Below, piece after piece: positions 9,121 through 18,547 of a DNA stretch of 64,000 nucleotides. How positions within the stretch are numbered: the stretch's first letter is position 1; every line of letters starts with the position of its first letter. Source of the DNA: Micromonospora pisi (lineage in GTDB: Bacteria > Actinomycetota > Actinomycetes > Mycobacteriales > Micromonosporaceae); contig NZ_RBKT01000001.1 of the NCBI RefSeq assembly GCF_003633685.1, positions 7,812,001-7,876,000 on the forward strand, read 5' to 3'. The translations under genes and the position numbers were made by a program. The notes under the pieces were generated by a model. It saw only the letters and a list, made by a program, of their open reading frames with translations, was not told where the DNA came from and ran no database searches.

Positions 9121-9402
9121 TCAGGACGCGCGGGGCGGGGCGCTGGCCAGGCCGGGCGGGGCGCTGGCGAGCGCGGCCTGGATCGCGGCGACCAGCGCGA
9201 GGGCCGACTCCTCGGTCAGCTCCACCGCCACCCGGGCCCCCGGACCGGCGGCGTGGTTGATCAGGTCGATGTTCACCGTGTGCTCGTACGGCGCGTGCTG
9301 GGGGTGGTCGACGTACACGGTGGCGCCGGTCAACCCGAACCAGCCCGCCGGGCCCTTGCCGCTGCCGTCGATCTCGATCTTCTCGGTGACATAGGTGCAC
9401 AT
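9121..9402 (-). CDS. Conserved hypothetical protein, DUF6295-like
   Basis: A 93-residue soluble protein without signal peptide or membrane segment. The core (MCTYVTEKIEIDGSGKGPAG, then YVDHPQHAPYEHTVN and VAVELTEESALALV) resembles a small actinobacterial family I recall as DUF6295; its function is unknown. The C terminus is a low-complexity Ala/Pro tail with the repeat LASAPP. It lies 10 bases after the dienelactone hydrolase gene on the same strand, so the two are very likely co-transcribed. Confidence 0.7.
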   Translation of the reverse strand: MCTYVTEKIEIDGSGKGPAGWFGLTGATVYVDHPQHAPYEHTVNIDLINHAAGPGARVAVELTEESALALVAAIQAALASAPPGLASAPPRAS

Positions 9403-9412
9403 GTCCGGCTCC

Positions 9413-10156
9413 TCAGGCGCTCAGGTAGCGGTCGAACCAGGTGAAGATCTGCTTCCAGCCGTCGACCGCCGCCTGCGGCCGGTAGCTGGGCCGGTCGACG
9501 GCGAAGAAGGCGTGACCGGCGTCCTCGTAGGTGTGGAACTCGAACGTCTTGCCCAACCGGGTCAGCTCCCGCTCCAACTCGGCGGTCTGCTCCGGGGACG
9601 GGGACTGGTCCTCGGCGCCGAAGAGCCCGAGCAGCGGGGCGGAGAGCTGGTCGGCCATCCCGATCAGCGGCTGGAAGGTGGACGGCATGCCCGCCGGGGG
9701 CGTACCGACGACGAACGCGCCGTAGCAGTCGACCGCCGCGTCGAGCGTCAACTGGCAGGCGGCGAGGAACGTCTGCCGGCCGCCCGAGCAGTAGCCGATC
9801 ACGCCGACCTTGCCGTTGCTCGACGGGATCGCACGCAGGTACGCGGCGGCGCCGGCCACGTCACCGACCAACCGGACGTCCGGCACACCCCCGTTCGCGC
9901 GGGCCGCGGCGGCCGCGTCGTCGTAGCTCGCCCCGGGCGCCTCCCGGCTGTAAAGGTTGGGCATGATGGCCAGGTAACCGTGGTGGGCGAAGCGGCGGGT
10001 GATCTCCTTCGTGCCCTCGTCGTACCCGGGCATGTGGTGGATCACCACCACCGCGCCGTACGGGCCGGGGCCCATCGGCCGGGCCAGGTAGGCCTCGATC
10101 TCGTCGCCGTCCGCCCCGGTGATGGTGACCGTCTCCGCCAGCATCGTGTCGTACAT
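9413..10156 (-). CDS. Dienelactone hydrolase family protein
   Basis: Alpha/beta hydrolase of 247 residues, probably cytoplasmic. The dienelactone hydrolase triad is visible: Cys123 in GYCSGGR, Asp183 in GAEDQSP and His215 in DAGHAFF, with an oxyanion segment near VVIHHMPG (38-44). The natural substrate is unknown; family members open lactones or hydrolyse small esters. A DUF6295-like gene follows by 10 bases. Upstream, a 7-bp inverted repeat (GGGTCGG at 10192 and CCGACCC at 10204) lies 35 bases before the start and might be a regulator site. Confidence 0.9.
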   Translation of the reverse strand: MYDTMLAETVTITGADGDEIEAYLARPMGPGPYGAVVVIHHMPGYDEGTKEITRRFAHHGYLAIMPNLYSREAPGASYDDAAAAARANGGVPDVRLVGDVAGAAAYLRAIPSSNGKVGVIGYCSGGRQTFLAACQLTLDAAVDCYGAFVVGTPPAGMPSTFQPLIGMADQLSAPLLGLFGAEDQSPSPEQTAELERELTRLGKTFEFHTYEDAGHAFFAVDRPSYRPQAAVDGWKQIFTWFDRYLSA

Positions 10157-10369
10157 GGTGGCTCCCGATTTCCGCGCGTTCGCCGTACCTTGGGTCGGTT
10201 ATTCCGACCCGGACCCGGCCAGCCTAGATCAGCTAGCTCCGGCGATCCGGCGTGACCGCCCGCCCCCACCCGGTCGGGTCCATCAGCTCGGCCGGCCGAG
10301 CCCGACGGACTGTGTTCGAATCCTTACCGGCCCCTTCCGGGGGTGGCGGGTCGGCGGCAAGATGATGCC

Positions 10370-10951
10370 GTGACCGACCGAGAGCAACTCGCCGCCGTGC
10401 TTGTCGTCGACGCCGCGCACCGCGTGGTCGCCGAGATCGCCCCCGACGAACTCGAGGTGTTCGACGGGGTGGTCGCGGGGTGGCGGGAACGGCCCGTGGG
10501 CATCGCGCGCCAGCGCCCGGTGCCGGGCAGCTCAATCGGCTTCGGTATCGACACCGCGCTCGTCAGCGACGTGGCGCTGCAGGCGGTCGCGGCCGCCGTC
10601 AGCGAGGTGCTGGTGCTCGGTCTGACCGGAATCGGGGCCGAGATCCGTGCCGGCTGGCAGCGTCGCCGGACCCGTGTCCGGGTGACCGGCGCGACCGCGA
10701 CCGCCGATGGGCAGCAACCGGAAGCGGCCGAGCCGACGGTCGGGTCCGGCAGCGCGGCGGCCGGGGTGGCAGGCGGCGCAACGGCCGACCCGACCCCGGT
10801 GGCGGCCCAGCTCGGACTGACCGAGTCCCAGGTCGAACAGCTGCGCGCGGCGTGCCGTCGACACGCGCTCGCGCTGGGCCTCTCCGCCGAGTCGGCCGAT
10901 CTGCTGGCCGACGCCACGGTCGGCGCGGTGGTCGCACCCGGACCGAGGTGA
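10370..10951 (+). CDS. Hypothetical protein coupled to membrane metallopeptidase
   Basis: Unrecognised 193-residue protein. The GTG at 10370 gives a sensible N terminus (VTDREQLAAVLVVDAA). An N-terminal folded half (about 1-105) ends in a basic stretch (GWQRRRTRVRV). It is followed by a Gly/Ala-rich linker (about 110-145) and a C-terminal helical segment (LGLTESQVEQLRAACRRHA). No signal peptide or membrane segment is seen. Its TGA overlaps the GTG of the M48-like gene by 4 bases, so the two products are probably made together and may interact. I do not assign a function. Confidence 0.75.
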   Translation: MTDREQLAAVLVVDAAHRVVAEIAPDELEVFDGVVAGWRERPVGIARQRPVPGSSIGFGIDTALVSDVALQAVAAAVSEVLVLGLTGIGAEIRAGWQRRRTRVRVTGATATADGQQPEAAEPTVGSGSAAAGVAGGATADPTPVAAQLGLTESQVEQLRAACRRHALALGLSAESADLLADATVGAVVAPGPR

Positions 10952-13900
10952 CCGGGCCAGCCGCGCCGGACCGGGCCCGCGCAGCCCGGCCGACCGCCCG
11001 ACTGGGCTGGATGTACCTGCTCGTGGTCGCGGCGCTGGCCGCGATCGGGGTCACCGCCGGGGACCTCTACTTCCTGGCAGACCGCTCCCTGCACCTGCCC
11101 TGGGCACTCGCGCTCGACGGATGCGAACAGGTGCTGGCGGCTTCCGGCCAGGTTCCCGCACCCTCCACGTTGGCCGACTGCCTGGCCGGGGTCCCTCGGC
11201 AGCGCGGGCTGGTGATGCTCGGCGGAGCGGTCCTCGTACCGGTGGGCGCGGCACTGCTCCTGCTGCTGGTGCCCCTTGTGGACCAGCGGAGACTGCGCCG
11301 TCAACGGGGTCGGTTCGAGGTGCCGGGGGCGACCGCGCGATTCGCCGCCCTCTGCGACGAGAACCAACTGCGCGGCCGTCGCCGGCCACGACTGCTGATC
11401 GCCGGTCCACCGTTCCGGCAGGCGTTCACCACCGGCGGCATCGGCCGGCGCCCGGTCGTCGTACTCCCGGCGGGGGTCGCCGTGGCGTACCGCGACCCGG
11501 GCCGCTTCGACCCGGTCGTGCAGCACGAACTGGCCCACGTACGGGCCGGCGACGTGACCGCGGTGGCGGCCATCCGCGGGCTGATCTGGCTGCCGGTGCC
11601 GGCGGTCGCGGTCGGTGCCCTGATCGAGATCTTCTCCTTCGGCCCGAACGTGTTCGTCGGTCGGGCGGTGCTGCGGGCGTTGCTGCTCTCCGTGCTGATC
11701 GCGGTACTCGGGGCGCTGTTGATGCGGATCCGCGAGCGCGAGGCCGACCTGCACGTGGTCCGCACCGGCAACGGGAACGCGCTGATCGCGCTCCTGGCCA
11801 CGGCCAGGGAACGGGTGCTGCCCGCCGGCAACCGACCGAAGGCGGTGGCCCGCCGGCTGCTGGCCCGTCATCCGGACCCGACACGACGCGCCGAACTGCT
11901 GCGGCGCCCGGACCGGCTCCGGGAGGGTGGGCTGGCGCAGGGCCTGGCGGTGGCGACGGTGACGGTCGCGGCGATGGTCGCCGCGTTCGAGGTCACCGCG
12001 GAACTGCGTCCCTCGGCCCGGGGCTGGCTGCCGGCGCTGGTCACGGTCTGGACCGGAGCCGTACTGCTCACCAGTGGGTTCATGCCGTCACTGGTACGCC
12101 GGGCGGAGGCCGTTGCGCGTACCGGCGCCCGCGCCGACTGGTGGCGTCCGCTTGCCGGGGTGGGCATCGGGTTCTTCGCGACGACGGTCGTCACGGCGTG
12201 GTTCCCGACTCCGGGTGGGGCGGGACTGTTCCAGGGCCAGACGCGGGAGGCCGGCGCGAGCCTGCTGCTCGCCCTGCTCACCTCGGCGCTGGGCACCGGT
12301 GCGGTCGGCCTCTGCGTGCTGCTCGCCACCACCCTCGCCGTCGGCCCATCGCCGGAACCCGGCGGACGTGGCACCGCCACGGACGGGCGGGCACGCACCG
12401 ACAGCCGGGACGGGCGGGCGCCTGTCGGCAGCCGGGACGGGTGGGCGCCTGTCGGCAACCGCTGGCGGTACGCGGGCTACGCGACCGCGATCGGGGTCAC
12501 GGTGGCGGTGCTCTGGCCGATGCCGGTGCTCGCCTCGGTCTGGAACGATCCGGGCGTCCTGCGTGCCTGGCTGGTCTACGCGTTGCCGCGTACCGGGTGG
12601 CTGCTGCCCGCGCTCGCTCTGCCGGTGCTGCTCGCGGCGCGGGCGCGTCCGGCGGGACCGGTGCACCTGCGGCGGCTGGCCCGTTCGGCGGAGGTTCGTG
12701 CGGTCGTGCTCACCGTACTGATCTGCGGTGGTGGTGCCGCCCTCCACACCGGACTCAACCCGCCGGACGCCCTCCCCGAGGCACTGCGCGCGTTACAGGC
12801 CCGGTGGCTGATCTGTGCCCTCGCCGGCTGGCTGGTCCTGCTGGTCACCGCCACGTACCCGGGTCGGGGGAGTCTCGCCCGCCCGGTGCTCGCCGCCGGG
12901 GCCGCGACCGGGCTCACCGCCGTGCTCCAGTACGCGCAGAGCGCGCTCGCCGGAGGAGCGGCGGGCCTCGACGCGCTCCAGTTGCACCTCGTCGCGCCAC
13001 TGACCTGTCTGCTCTACCTGTTCGCGTTGAGCCTGCCGCCGCTGCTGGCCCGCCGGACGGTGGCACGGCTCCCGGCACTGGCACAGCCCCCGGCACCGGC
13101 ACCGGCACCGGCGGCGTCGGCACCCGCACCGGCGGGGGGCCTGGTCCCGCTGGTGCCATCGACCCCGCCGACCATGCCGTGGCTGGTCCGGGTCGCGTTG
13201 CCGGCGACCGTGGCGACCGTGGTGATGCTCGGGCCGGGGGCGGCGACCCTCTACACCCCGCTCCCGTCGCAGAGTGGTGCCGCCGCCCCGGCCGCCCGCC
13301 TGCTGCCGCACCCGACGGCGCCGACCGGACCGGTCACCGCCGACCCGGCCCAGGCCCCGGGTCCGGGCCCGACGCCGACGGTCAGCCCCCTGCCGGCGGC
13401 CGGGCGTCCGCTCGACACCGTCGAGGTGGACGCCGTGGTGCGGGCCGTCCGTTCGGCCGTACCGACGTCCTGGACCGCGCGGCGCAGCGGCAGCGACAGC
13501 GGGTCGCGGATCGAGCCGGCGCGGTGCGAGCCGCTGTTTCGGGACGCCTACCTCGAGGAACTCAAGCCCGGCGTGCGGGCAAGTGCCGAAGCCGGGTACG
13601 CGAGCCCGCGCGGGCGGGTCGGTGTCGCCTCGACCACCGTCGACGTCACCGTCACCTCGTACGCCGAGCCGGTGCCCTCGTCGCTCTTTGTCGCCGCCGA
13701 CGCCGCCCGGGCCGCCTGCCGGCAGTTCACCGCCGGCGAGGGTGGTTCGGCGGTGCGGTTCACGGTCGGCGCCAGGCCGGCACCGGTGCTCGGCGAGGAG
13801 TCCTGGCGGGTGGACTACGCCCTGTCGGTGGGCAGTGGAGGCAACCGGATCACCGGTACGTCGGCCTTCGTCCTCGTCCGGGTGGGACACAACCTGGTGA

Positions 13901-13992
13901 CCGTCTACCTGTCGGCGGTGATGCAGCCACTGGACGAACGGATTCTCGGGGCGGTGCTGACCGCCGCCGTACGCGCCCTGGACCCGCCGTGA
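10948..13992 (+). CDS. Large polytopic M48-type metallopeptidase with C-terminal extracytoplasmic domain
   Basis: A 1014-residue membrane protein. Hydrophobic segments at about 12-35 and 90-115 precede the zinc motif HELAH (193-197). The third ligand lies in EREAD (Glu about 264), as in M48 peptidases. Many more membrane segments fill about 320-770. After a last segment near 750-775 and a Pro-rich linker (to about 820), a soluble domain with two cysteines follows; its shape recalls extracellular sensor domains such as that of PknH, but this is only a resemblance. Residues about 470-505 contain a short tandem repeat. The GTG start overlaps the preceding gene. The role (membrane protein quality control or signalling) is inferred. 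Confidence 0.8.
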   Translation: MTGPAAPDRARAARPTARLGWMYLLVVAALAAIGVTAGDLYFLADRSLHLPWALALDGCEQVLAASGQVPAPSTLADCLAGVPRQRGLVMLGGAVLVPVGAALLLLLVPLVDQRRLRRQRGRFEVPGATARFAALCDENQLRGRRRPRLLIAGPPFRQAFTTGGIGRRPVVVLPAGVAVAYRDPGRFDPVVQHELAHVRAGDVTAVAAIRGLIWLPVPAVAVGALIEIFSFGPNVFVGRAVLRALLLSVLIAVLGALLMRIREREADLHVVRTGNGNALIALLATARERVLPAGNRPKAVARRLLARHPDPTRRAELLRRPDRLREGGLAQGLAVATVTVAAMVAAFEVTAELRPSARGWLPALVTVWTGAVLLTSGFMPSLVRRAEAVARTGARADWWRPLAGVGIGFFATTVVTAWFPTPGGAGLFQGQTREAGASLLLALLTSALGTGAVGLCVLLATTLAVGPSPEPGGRGTATDGRARTDSRDGRAPVGSRDGWAPVGNRWRYAGYATAIGVTVAVLWPMPVLASVWNDPGVLRAWLVYALPRTGWLLPALALPVLLAARARPAGPVHLRRLARSAEVRAVVLTVLICGGGAALHTGLNPPDALPEALRALQARWLICALAGWLVLLVTATYPGRGSLARPVLAAGAATGLTAVLQYAQSALAGGAAGLDALQLHLVAPLTCLLYLFALSLPPLLARRTVARLPALAQPPAPAPAPAASAPAPAGGLVPLVPSTPPTMPWLVRVALPATVATVVMLGPGAATLYTPLPSQSGAAAPAARLLPHPTAPTGPVTADPAQAPGPGPTPTVSPLPAAGRPLDTVEVDAVVRAVRSAVPTSWTARRSGSDSGSRIEPARCEPLFRDAYLEELKPGVRASAEAGYASPRGRVGVASTTVDVTVTSYAEPVPSSLFVAADAARAACRQFTAGEGGSAVRFTVGARPAPVLGEESWRVDYALSVGSGGNRITGTSAFVLVRVGHNLVTVYLSAVMQPLDERILGAVLTAAVRALDPP
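12403..12456 (+). repeat. Two 27-bp in-frame tandem repeats
   Basis: Units 12403-12429 and 12430-12456 differ by one base and encode SRDGRAPVG and SRDGWAPVG. A degenerate related unit precedes them. The length is a multiple of three, so the frame of the metallopeptidase gene is kept. The segment lies in a loop between membrane helices. Confidence 0.85.
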
Positions 13993-14052
13993 GCGCGGCC
14001 GGTTCCGGGGTGGTGGGCGGCGGTCAGCGTCAGCGCGTGGTGCCCGTACGGA

Positions 14053-14769
14053 TCACCAGCGGTAGTCGGCCCCGTCCGTACCGATGTTGATGAACATGCC
14101 GGTGTGGGTGTAGAAGTTCATCGCGCTGAACAGGGCGAATCCCAGTCCGGCGATGGTCCAGGACCAGTAGAGGACGAGCCAGGCCGCTCGGCCCCGGCCG
14201 CGTACGGCGGCGGGGAAGAGCAGGCAGCCGATGGCCGCCGGGGCGTACAGGACCAGTGCGAAGAAGAGGTTCTCCACCATCGGCCAGTCGTGCAGCAGCC
14301 CGGTGATCGGCTCTTCCCTCGGCGCGGAGCCGACGACGTTGAACCGGATGATGGCCAGGGTGCACCAGACCAGGATGACGCCGAGCCAGAACACCACCCA
14401 GCTCACCGGGGTGAGCACCGCCCGGAGCGCCGCCGGGTCCAGTTCCTCGTCGTCGGGGCGCCGCCCGAGGTACCAGGCGGCGGCGAGCAGGATGACGCCG
14501 AGCAGCAGGGTCGGCTCGCCGAAGATGGTGTCGATGTAGTCCTTGGCCGGGGCCGAGGGGTGCCAGACGGTGGTGACGAAGCCGAGCGAGGTGAGGACCA
14601 CGCCGAGGATGCCGAAGGTGGCGGCCCAGCCGCTCGGACTGACCGGCTGGTTACCCAGCAGGAGGAACGGTGGCCGTTCGCCCCGGACCGCCGCCCAGAA
14701 GCGCGGTACGAGGAGCAGTGCGGTGCCGGCGCATACGCCCATCAGAGTGTTGAAGATGATCAGCCGCAT
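14053..14769 (-). CDS. DUF981-like polytopic membrane protein
   Basis: Membrane protein of 238 residues with about six hydrophobic segments, including MRLIIFNTLMGVCAGTALLL at the N terminus. The overall pattern (GWAATFGILGVVLTSLGF, a central Asp/Glu loop, a Trp-rich C-terminal half) resembles the DUF981 family, function unknown. The ATG at 14769 was chosen because AAAGGAGAG lies just before it; a longer frame begins at 14829 but lacks such a site. It has no operon partner and its 3' end faces the metallopeptidase gene. Confidence 0.7.
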   Translation of the reverse strand: MRLIIFNTLMGVCAGTALLLVPRFWAAVRGERPPFLLLGNQPVSPSGWAATFGILGVVLTSLGFVTTVWHPSAPAKDYIDTIFGEPTLLLGVILLAAAWYLGRRPDDEELDPAALRAVLTPVSWVVFWLGVILVWCTLAIIRFNVVGSAPREEPITGLLHDWPMVENLFFALVLYAPAAIGCLLFPAAVRGRGRAAWLVLYWSWTIAGLGFALFSAMNFYTHTGMFINIGTDGADYRW

Positions 14770-15267
14770 GGTGTCTCTCCTTTTGGGTGCGGCGAGAACT
14801 GCCATCGTGGTGCCGTCCGAACCGAACATCGCGCGGTAGCGGGTGTGGGCTGACGCAGAGCGGTAGGGATGGAGGGCTGACGCGGTGGGATGCCGACGGC
14901 CGCGGGCGGGCGCGGTGGGATTCCGACTGCCGTGGGGTGGATGTCACCACGGTCCGGGGAGGGTGCCTGTGGGTGGGGCGTTCGGGTTGACTCATGATCG
15001 TGATCAGCCTGCCCGTGGTCGTCGTCCGGCGACCGCCGGCATCGGATGGGACTGATCACCGATGGCCCCCGATAGATTGAAGTTTGTCAACAATCGAGGC
15101 GTCGTCTCCGGTGTGTCGGATGAGTGAAAATGAAGCATTCTCGGACTCATTCACGTCAGCGCGTTGACCAGTGGTTATTAGTCCCTCACCGAGGGGAGTC
15201 GCCGGGCGGGCCAGTTCGCCGGCACTGGCTGTCGTCGGTGATCCGGCCCGCGCGTAGGGTCACGACC
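14770..15267. other. Gene-poor stretch between DUF981-like and PhzF genes
   Basis: No credible gene in this 498-bp divergent region. Bases 14880-14945 hold two imperfect direct repeats of GCGGTGGGATGCCGACGGCC type, about 30 bp apart. Around 15075-15096 the inverted sequence GATTG...CAATC surrounds TTTGTCAACAA, resembling a GntR-type half-site, and TTGACA is present on the minus strand at 15088-15093. An open frame runs from 15124 into phzF but has no ribosome-binding site and an atypical composition. Confidence 0.4.
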
Positions 15268-16110
15268 GTGGAGATCCTTCGGTACGCCGCCTTCAGCACC
15301 GACCCGAGCGGTGGGAACCCGGCCGGTGTCGTCCTTGACGCGTCCGGTGTGGACGATGTCGACATGCTCCGGGTGGCGGCCGAGGTGGGCTACTCCGAGA
15401 CAGCGTTCCTGATCCCGGTCGGCGACGCCGAGTTCGACGTCCGCTACTTCAGCCCACTCGCCGAGGTGCCCTTCTGCGGACACGCCACCATCGCCACCGC
15501 TGCCGCGTACGCCCAGCGCCACGGCGCCGGCCGGATGCGCCTCAACACCCGGGCCGGTCAGGTCGAGGTGACCACCGCGGTCACTCCGGACGGCACGACC
15601 ACCGCGACGTTGACCAGCGTCGCGCCCCGTACCGAACCGATCGGCGAAACCGAGCTCGCCGAACTGCTCACGGCCCTCGGCTGGCGTACGGCGGATCTTG
15701 ACCCGGCGCTGCCGCCACGGGTGGCGTACGCCGGAGCATGGCACCCGGTGATCGCGGCGGCGACCCGGGCGCGACTCACCGACCTGGACTACGACCTGCC
15801 CACACTGGCGGCGTTGATGGCCCGCCGCGACTGGACCACCATCGACCTGGTCTGGCGGGAGTCAACCGACGTCTTCCACGCGCGCAACCCGTTCCCGCCC
15901 GGTGGAGTCGTCGAGGATCCGGCCACCGGTGCCGCCGCCGCCGCGTTCGGCGGCTACCTGCGCGAGTTGGGCCTGGTCACGGTGCCCGCGCTGATCACCA
16001 TCTACCAGGGCGTCGACCTCGGGCGCCCGAGTGTGCTCACGGTCGGCATCCCCGCCGCCCCGGGCACCGGGATCGCGGTGACCGGCACGGCCGTGCCGTT
16101 GGCCGGCTGA
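15268..16110 (+). CDS. PhzF-family isomerase/epimerase-like protein
   Basis: Cofactor-independent PhzF fold of 280 residues: two similar halves with the catalytic Glu44 in GYSETAFLIP, PFCGHATIATA in the first half and EDPATGAAAAAFGGYL in the second. PhzF isomerises a phenazine precursor, but most relatives act on other small molecules and no phenazine genes are nearby. I chose the GTG at 15268 because the family N terminus is MEILRYAAF and AGGG lies upstream. The reaction is unknown. Confidence 0.9.
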   Translation: MEILRYAAFSTDPSGGNPAGVVLDASGVDDVDMLRVAAEVGYSETAFLIPVGDAEFDVRYFSPLAEVPFCGHATIATAAAYAQRHGAGRMRLNTRAGQVEVTTAVTPDGTTTATLTSVAPRTEPIGETELAELLTALGWRTADLDPALPPRVAYAGAWHPVIAAATRARLTDLDYDLPTLAALMARRDWTTIDLVWRESTDVFHARNPFPPGGVVEDPATGAAAAAFGGYLRELGLVTVPALITIYQGVDLGRPSVLTVGIPAAPGTGIAVTGTAVPLAG

Positions 16111-16120
16111 CCGCCCCCAC

Positions 16121-16149
16121 CGAGTCACCCCCTCCTCCGGGGTGACCGG
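16121..16149. terminator. Hairpin between convergent phzF-like and racemase genes
   Basis: GTCACCCC at 16124-16131 pairs with GGGGTGAC at 16139-16146 across a 7-base loop. It sits in the 55-bp gap between two convergent genes, so it probably stops transcription in both directions. Confidence 0.55.
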
Positions 16150-16165
16150 CACCGCGCACGACTGG

Positions 16166-17359
16166 TCAGGCGACGGCGTCGGACCGGCGTAGGCGGGCGA
16201 TGTCGCTGCCCGAGCGGCCGAGCTCGGCCAGGATCTCGTCGGTGTGTTCGCCCGGATGCGGCGGTGGTCGGCGGATCGTGGCGGGCGTACCGCTGAACCG
16301 GGGTGCCGGGGCGGGCTGGACCGCACCGGCGTGGTCGACGAAGACCCCCCGCGCGCGCAGGTGCGGATGGTCCGGCGCCTCGTCCCAGTCCAGCACCGGC
16401 GCGACACAGGCGTCGCTCCGCTCCAGCAGGGCGGCCCACTCGTCCCTGGTACGGGTCCGGAACAGCTCCGCCCAGGCGGCCCGGTCGACCGCCCAGCGCT
16501 CCGGGTCGAACCGGTCCGCGTCGCCACCCTCGGGCGCCTCGAACCCGGTCAGCTTCACCAGTTCGGCGTAGAAGCGCGGCTCCAGCGCACCGACCGCCAC
16601 GAACCGGCCGTCGGCGCACTCGTACGTGTCGTAGAACGGGGCGCCGCCGTCGAGCAGGTTCCCGCCCCGTCCGCCCGGCCACCTGCCGAGCCCGCGTAGA
16701 CCGTGCAGGGCGGTGGAGAGCACCGCCGCGCCGTCCACGATGGCGGCGTCGACCACCTGTCCGGCTCCACCCGCCCGTACGTCGAGCAGGGCGCAGACCA
16801 CGCCGAAGGCGAGCATCAGTCCACCCCCGCCGAAGTCCCCGATCAGGTTCAGCGGCGGCACCGGTCGCTCGTCGGCCCGTCCGATCGCGTGCAGGATCCC
16901 GGTCGGCGCGAGGTACGTCAGGTCGTGTCCGGCGTACGCGGCGTTCGGCCCCTCCTGGCCCCAACCCGTCATCCGGCCGTAGACCAGGCGCGGGTTCACC
17001 TCGTGGCAGTCGCCTGGCCCCAGACCGAGTCGTTCGGTCACCCCGGGACGGAACCCCTCCAGCAGCACGTCGGCGTTCCGTACCAGGTCGAGCACGACCC
17101 GACGGCCGGCGTCGGCTTTCAGGTCCACCCCGATCGAGCGGCGGCCCCGGTTCAGCAGATCCGGGTGGGGCGTGCCGAAGCACTCCGGGCGTACCGCCGC
17201 GGCGCGGTCCACCCGGATCACGTCCGCGCCCATGTCGGCCAGCATCATCGCGGCGAACGGGCCCGGCCCGATGCCGGCCAGTTCCACCACCCGAAGACCG
17301 GTCAGTGGGCCGCCGGAAGGGTCGGCGAGCGGATCGACGGAGGGGTCGCGGTCGGACAT
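16166..17359 (-). CDS. Alpha-methylacyl-CoA racemase (CaiB/BaiF CoA-transferase family III)
   Basis: Epimerises the 2-methyl group of branched acyl-CoA thioesters, allowing both stereoisomers to enter beta-oxidation. The 397-residue sequence carries His145 (GHDLTY), Asp175 (IGDFGGGG) and Glu260. Each is offset by exactly 19 residues from His126, Asp156 and Glu241 of the Mycobacterium tuberculosis racemase MCR, which strongly supports racemase over CoA-transferase activity. An N-terminal tail of about 19 residues is extra. The gene stands alone between convergent phzF and a TctC-like gene. Confidence 0.9.
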   Translation of the reverse strand: MSDRDPSVDPLADPSGGPLTGLRVVELAGIGPGPFAAMMLADMGADVIRVDRAAAVRPECFGTPHPDLLNRGRRSIGVDLKADAGRRVVLDLVRNADVLLEGFRPGVTERLGLGPGDCHEVNPRLVYGRMTGWGQEGPNAAYAGHDLTYLAPTGILHAIGRADERPVPPLNLIGDFGGGGLMLAFGVVCALLDVRAGGAGQVVDAAIVDGAAVLSTALHGLRGLGRWPGGRGGNLLDGGAPFYDTYECADGRFVAVGALEPRFYAELVKLTGFEAPEGGDADRFDPERWAVDRAAWAELFRTRTRDEWAALLERSDACVAPVLDWDEAPDHPHLRARGVFVDHAGAVQPAPAPRFSGTPATIRRPPPHPGEHTDEILAELGRSGSDIARLRRSDAVA

Positions 17360-17386
17360 TCCGTCACGATAGGCGAGCGCCCGGTC

Positions 17387-18367
17387 TCAGTCGGCCCCGG
17401 TGAGCCCGAGTCCGCCGAGCAGGTGCGCCAGCCGGTCGTTCTCGGCCCGCAGGAAGTCACCGAACGCCGCACCGTCGAGGTAGGCGTCGGTCCAGCCGTA
17501 CTTGGCCAGGGCCGCGTGCCACTGGGGCGAATCGTGCAGCCGGGCGACCGCGTCCCGCATCCCGGTCACGTCGCGCGGCGCCAGCCCCGGTGGGGCGACG
17601 ATGCCACGCCAGTTGCTGAACACCACGTCGACCCGCTGTTCGCGAAGGGTGGGGGCGAGGATGCCGGGGATTCGCTGCGCGCTGGTGACGGCGAGGACCC
17701 GCAACTGGCCGGAGTCGATCTGGTCGGCGTACTCGCTCCGCCCGGAGACGCCGAACGCGACGTCGTTGTGCAGGATCGCGGCCAGCAGGTCGCCGCCGCC
17801 GTCGTACTGCCGGTAGACGACGTCCCGTGGCCGGATGCCGACGGCGTCCGCGACCAGCATCGGCGCCAGGTGGTCCGGGCCGCCGGCCGAGGAACCCCCG
17901 CCGACCGGTACGGCGCCCGGGTCCGCCCGCCACGCCGTGATCAGCTCCGTCAGGTCACGGTACGGGGAGTCGCGGGTGACCACCACGATCGCCGGTTCCT
18001 CGATCAGACGGGCGATCGGTGTGGTGTCCTGCAGGGTCACCGGGGCGCTCTGGGCGTACTGGCTGCCGACCACCCCGAGCCCCATCAGCATCATCAGCCG
18101 TCCGTTGCCGCGTTCGTAACCGAGCCGGCGCAGGCCGACCACCCCGCCGGCGCCGGGCAGGTTGAACACCTCCACGCCCCGGATCACGTCAGCGTCATCG
18201 AGGGCCTTGGCTGCTATCCGCGCGGTGACGTCGTAACCACTGCCGGGCGCGTTCGGCACCAGCACCCGCAGCTCGGTCAGGTCGTCCGCGGGTCGTCCGG
18301 GGGCGCAGCCCGGCAGGACGACCAGCAGGGCGAGGCCGATCGTGATGACGCGGCGCAGCCGTCGCAT
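17387..18367 (-). CDS. TctC-like (Bug family) substrate-binding lipoprotein, second copy
   Basis: Periplasmic-type receptor of the tripartite tricarboxylate transporter family, 326 residues, anchored by a lipobox (VVLPGC, Cys21). The family core is clear: LVPNAPGSGYDVTARI, NLPGAGGVVGL, VGGGSSAGGPDHL and NWRGIVAPPG. The ATG at 18367 is preceded by GGAGGG. It lies divergent from the sensor kinase gene and is a homologue of the TctC at 22931. It may supply the same membrane part with another substrate, or act as an accessory sensor for the kinase; both are inferences. Confidence 0.9.
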   Translation of the reverse strand: MRRLRRVITIGLALLVVLPGCAPGRPADDLTELRVLVPNAPGSGYDVTARIAAKALDDADVIRGVEVFNLPGAGGVVGLRRLGYERGNGRLMMLMGLGVVGSQYAQSAPVTLQDTTPIARLIEEPAIVVVTRDSPYRDLTELITAWRADPGAVPVGGGSSAGGPDHLAPMLVADAVGIRPRDVVYRQYDGGGDLLAAILHNDVAFGVSGRSEYADQIDSGQLRVLAVTSAQRIPGILAPTLREQRVDVVFSNWRGIVAPPGLAPRDVTGMRDAVARLHDSPQWHAALAKYGWTDAYLDGAAFGDFLRAENDRLAHLLGGLGLTGAD

Positions 18368-18547
18368 CCCGGTCCCTCCTCCCACGGGGTACCCGCCGAT
18401 CCTGCTCGCCCGGCGGCCACTTGTCATCAGCCGGGGCTCGGGTAGTTTGCGGTTGACGTCGGCCCCGGTCAGGCGGACGCTTCCCACCATCCCCACCCGG
18501 TCCGACATCGTCCAGGCCGGGTGCGTACCCCGGGCAGAGGAGGAGCG

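Noticed and set aside
15124-15267. N-terminal extension of the PhzF protein
   Set aside because: Basic, His/Arg-rich residues foreign to the family and no ribosome-binding site; the GTG at 15268 gives the standard start.
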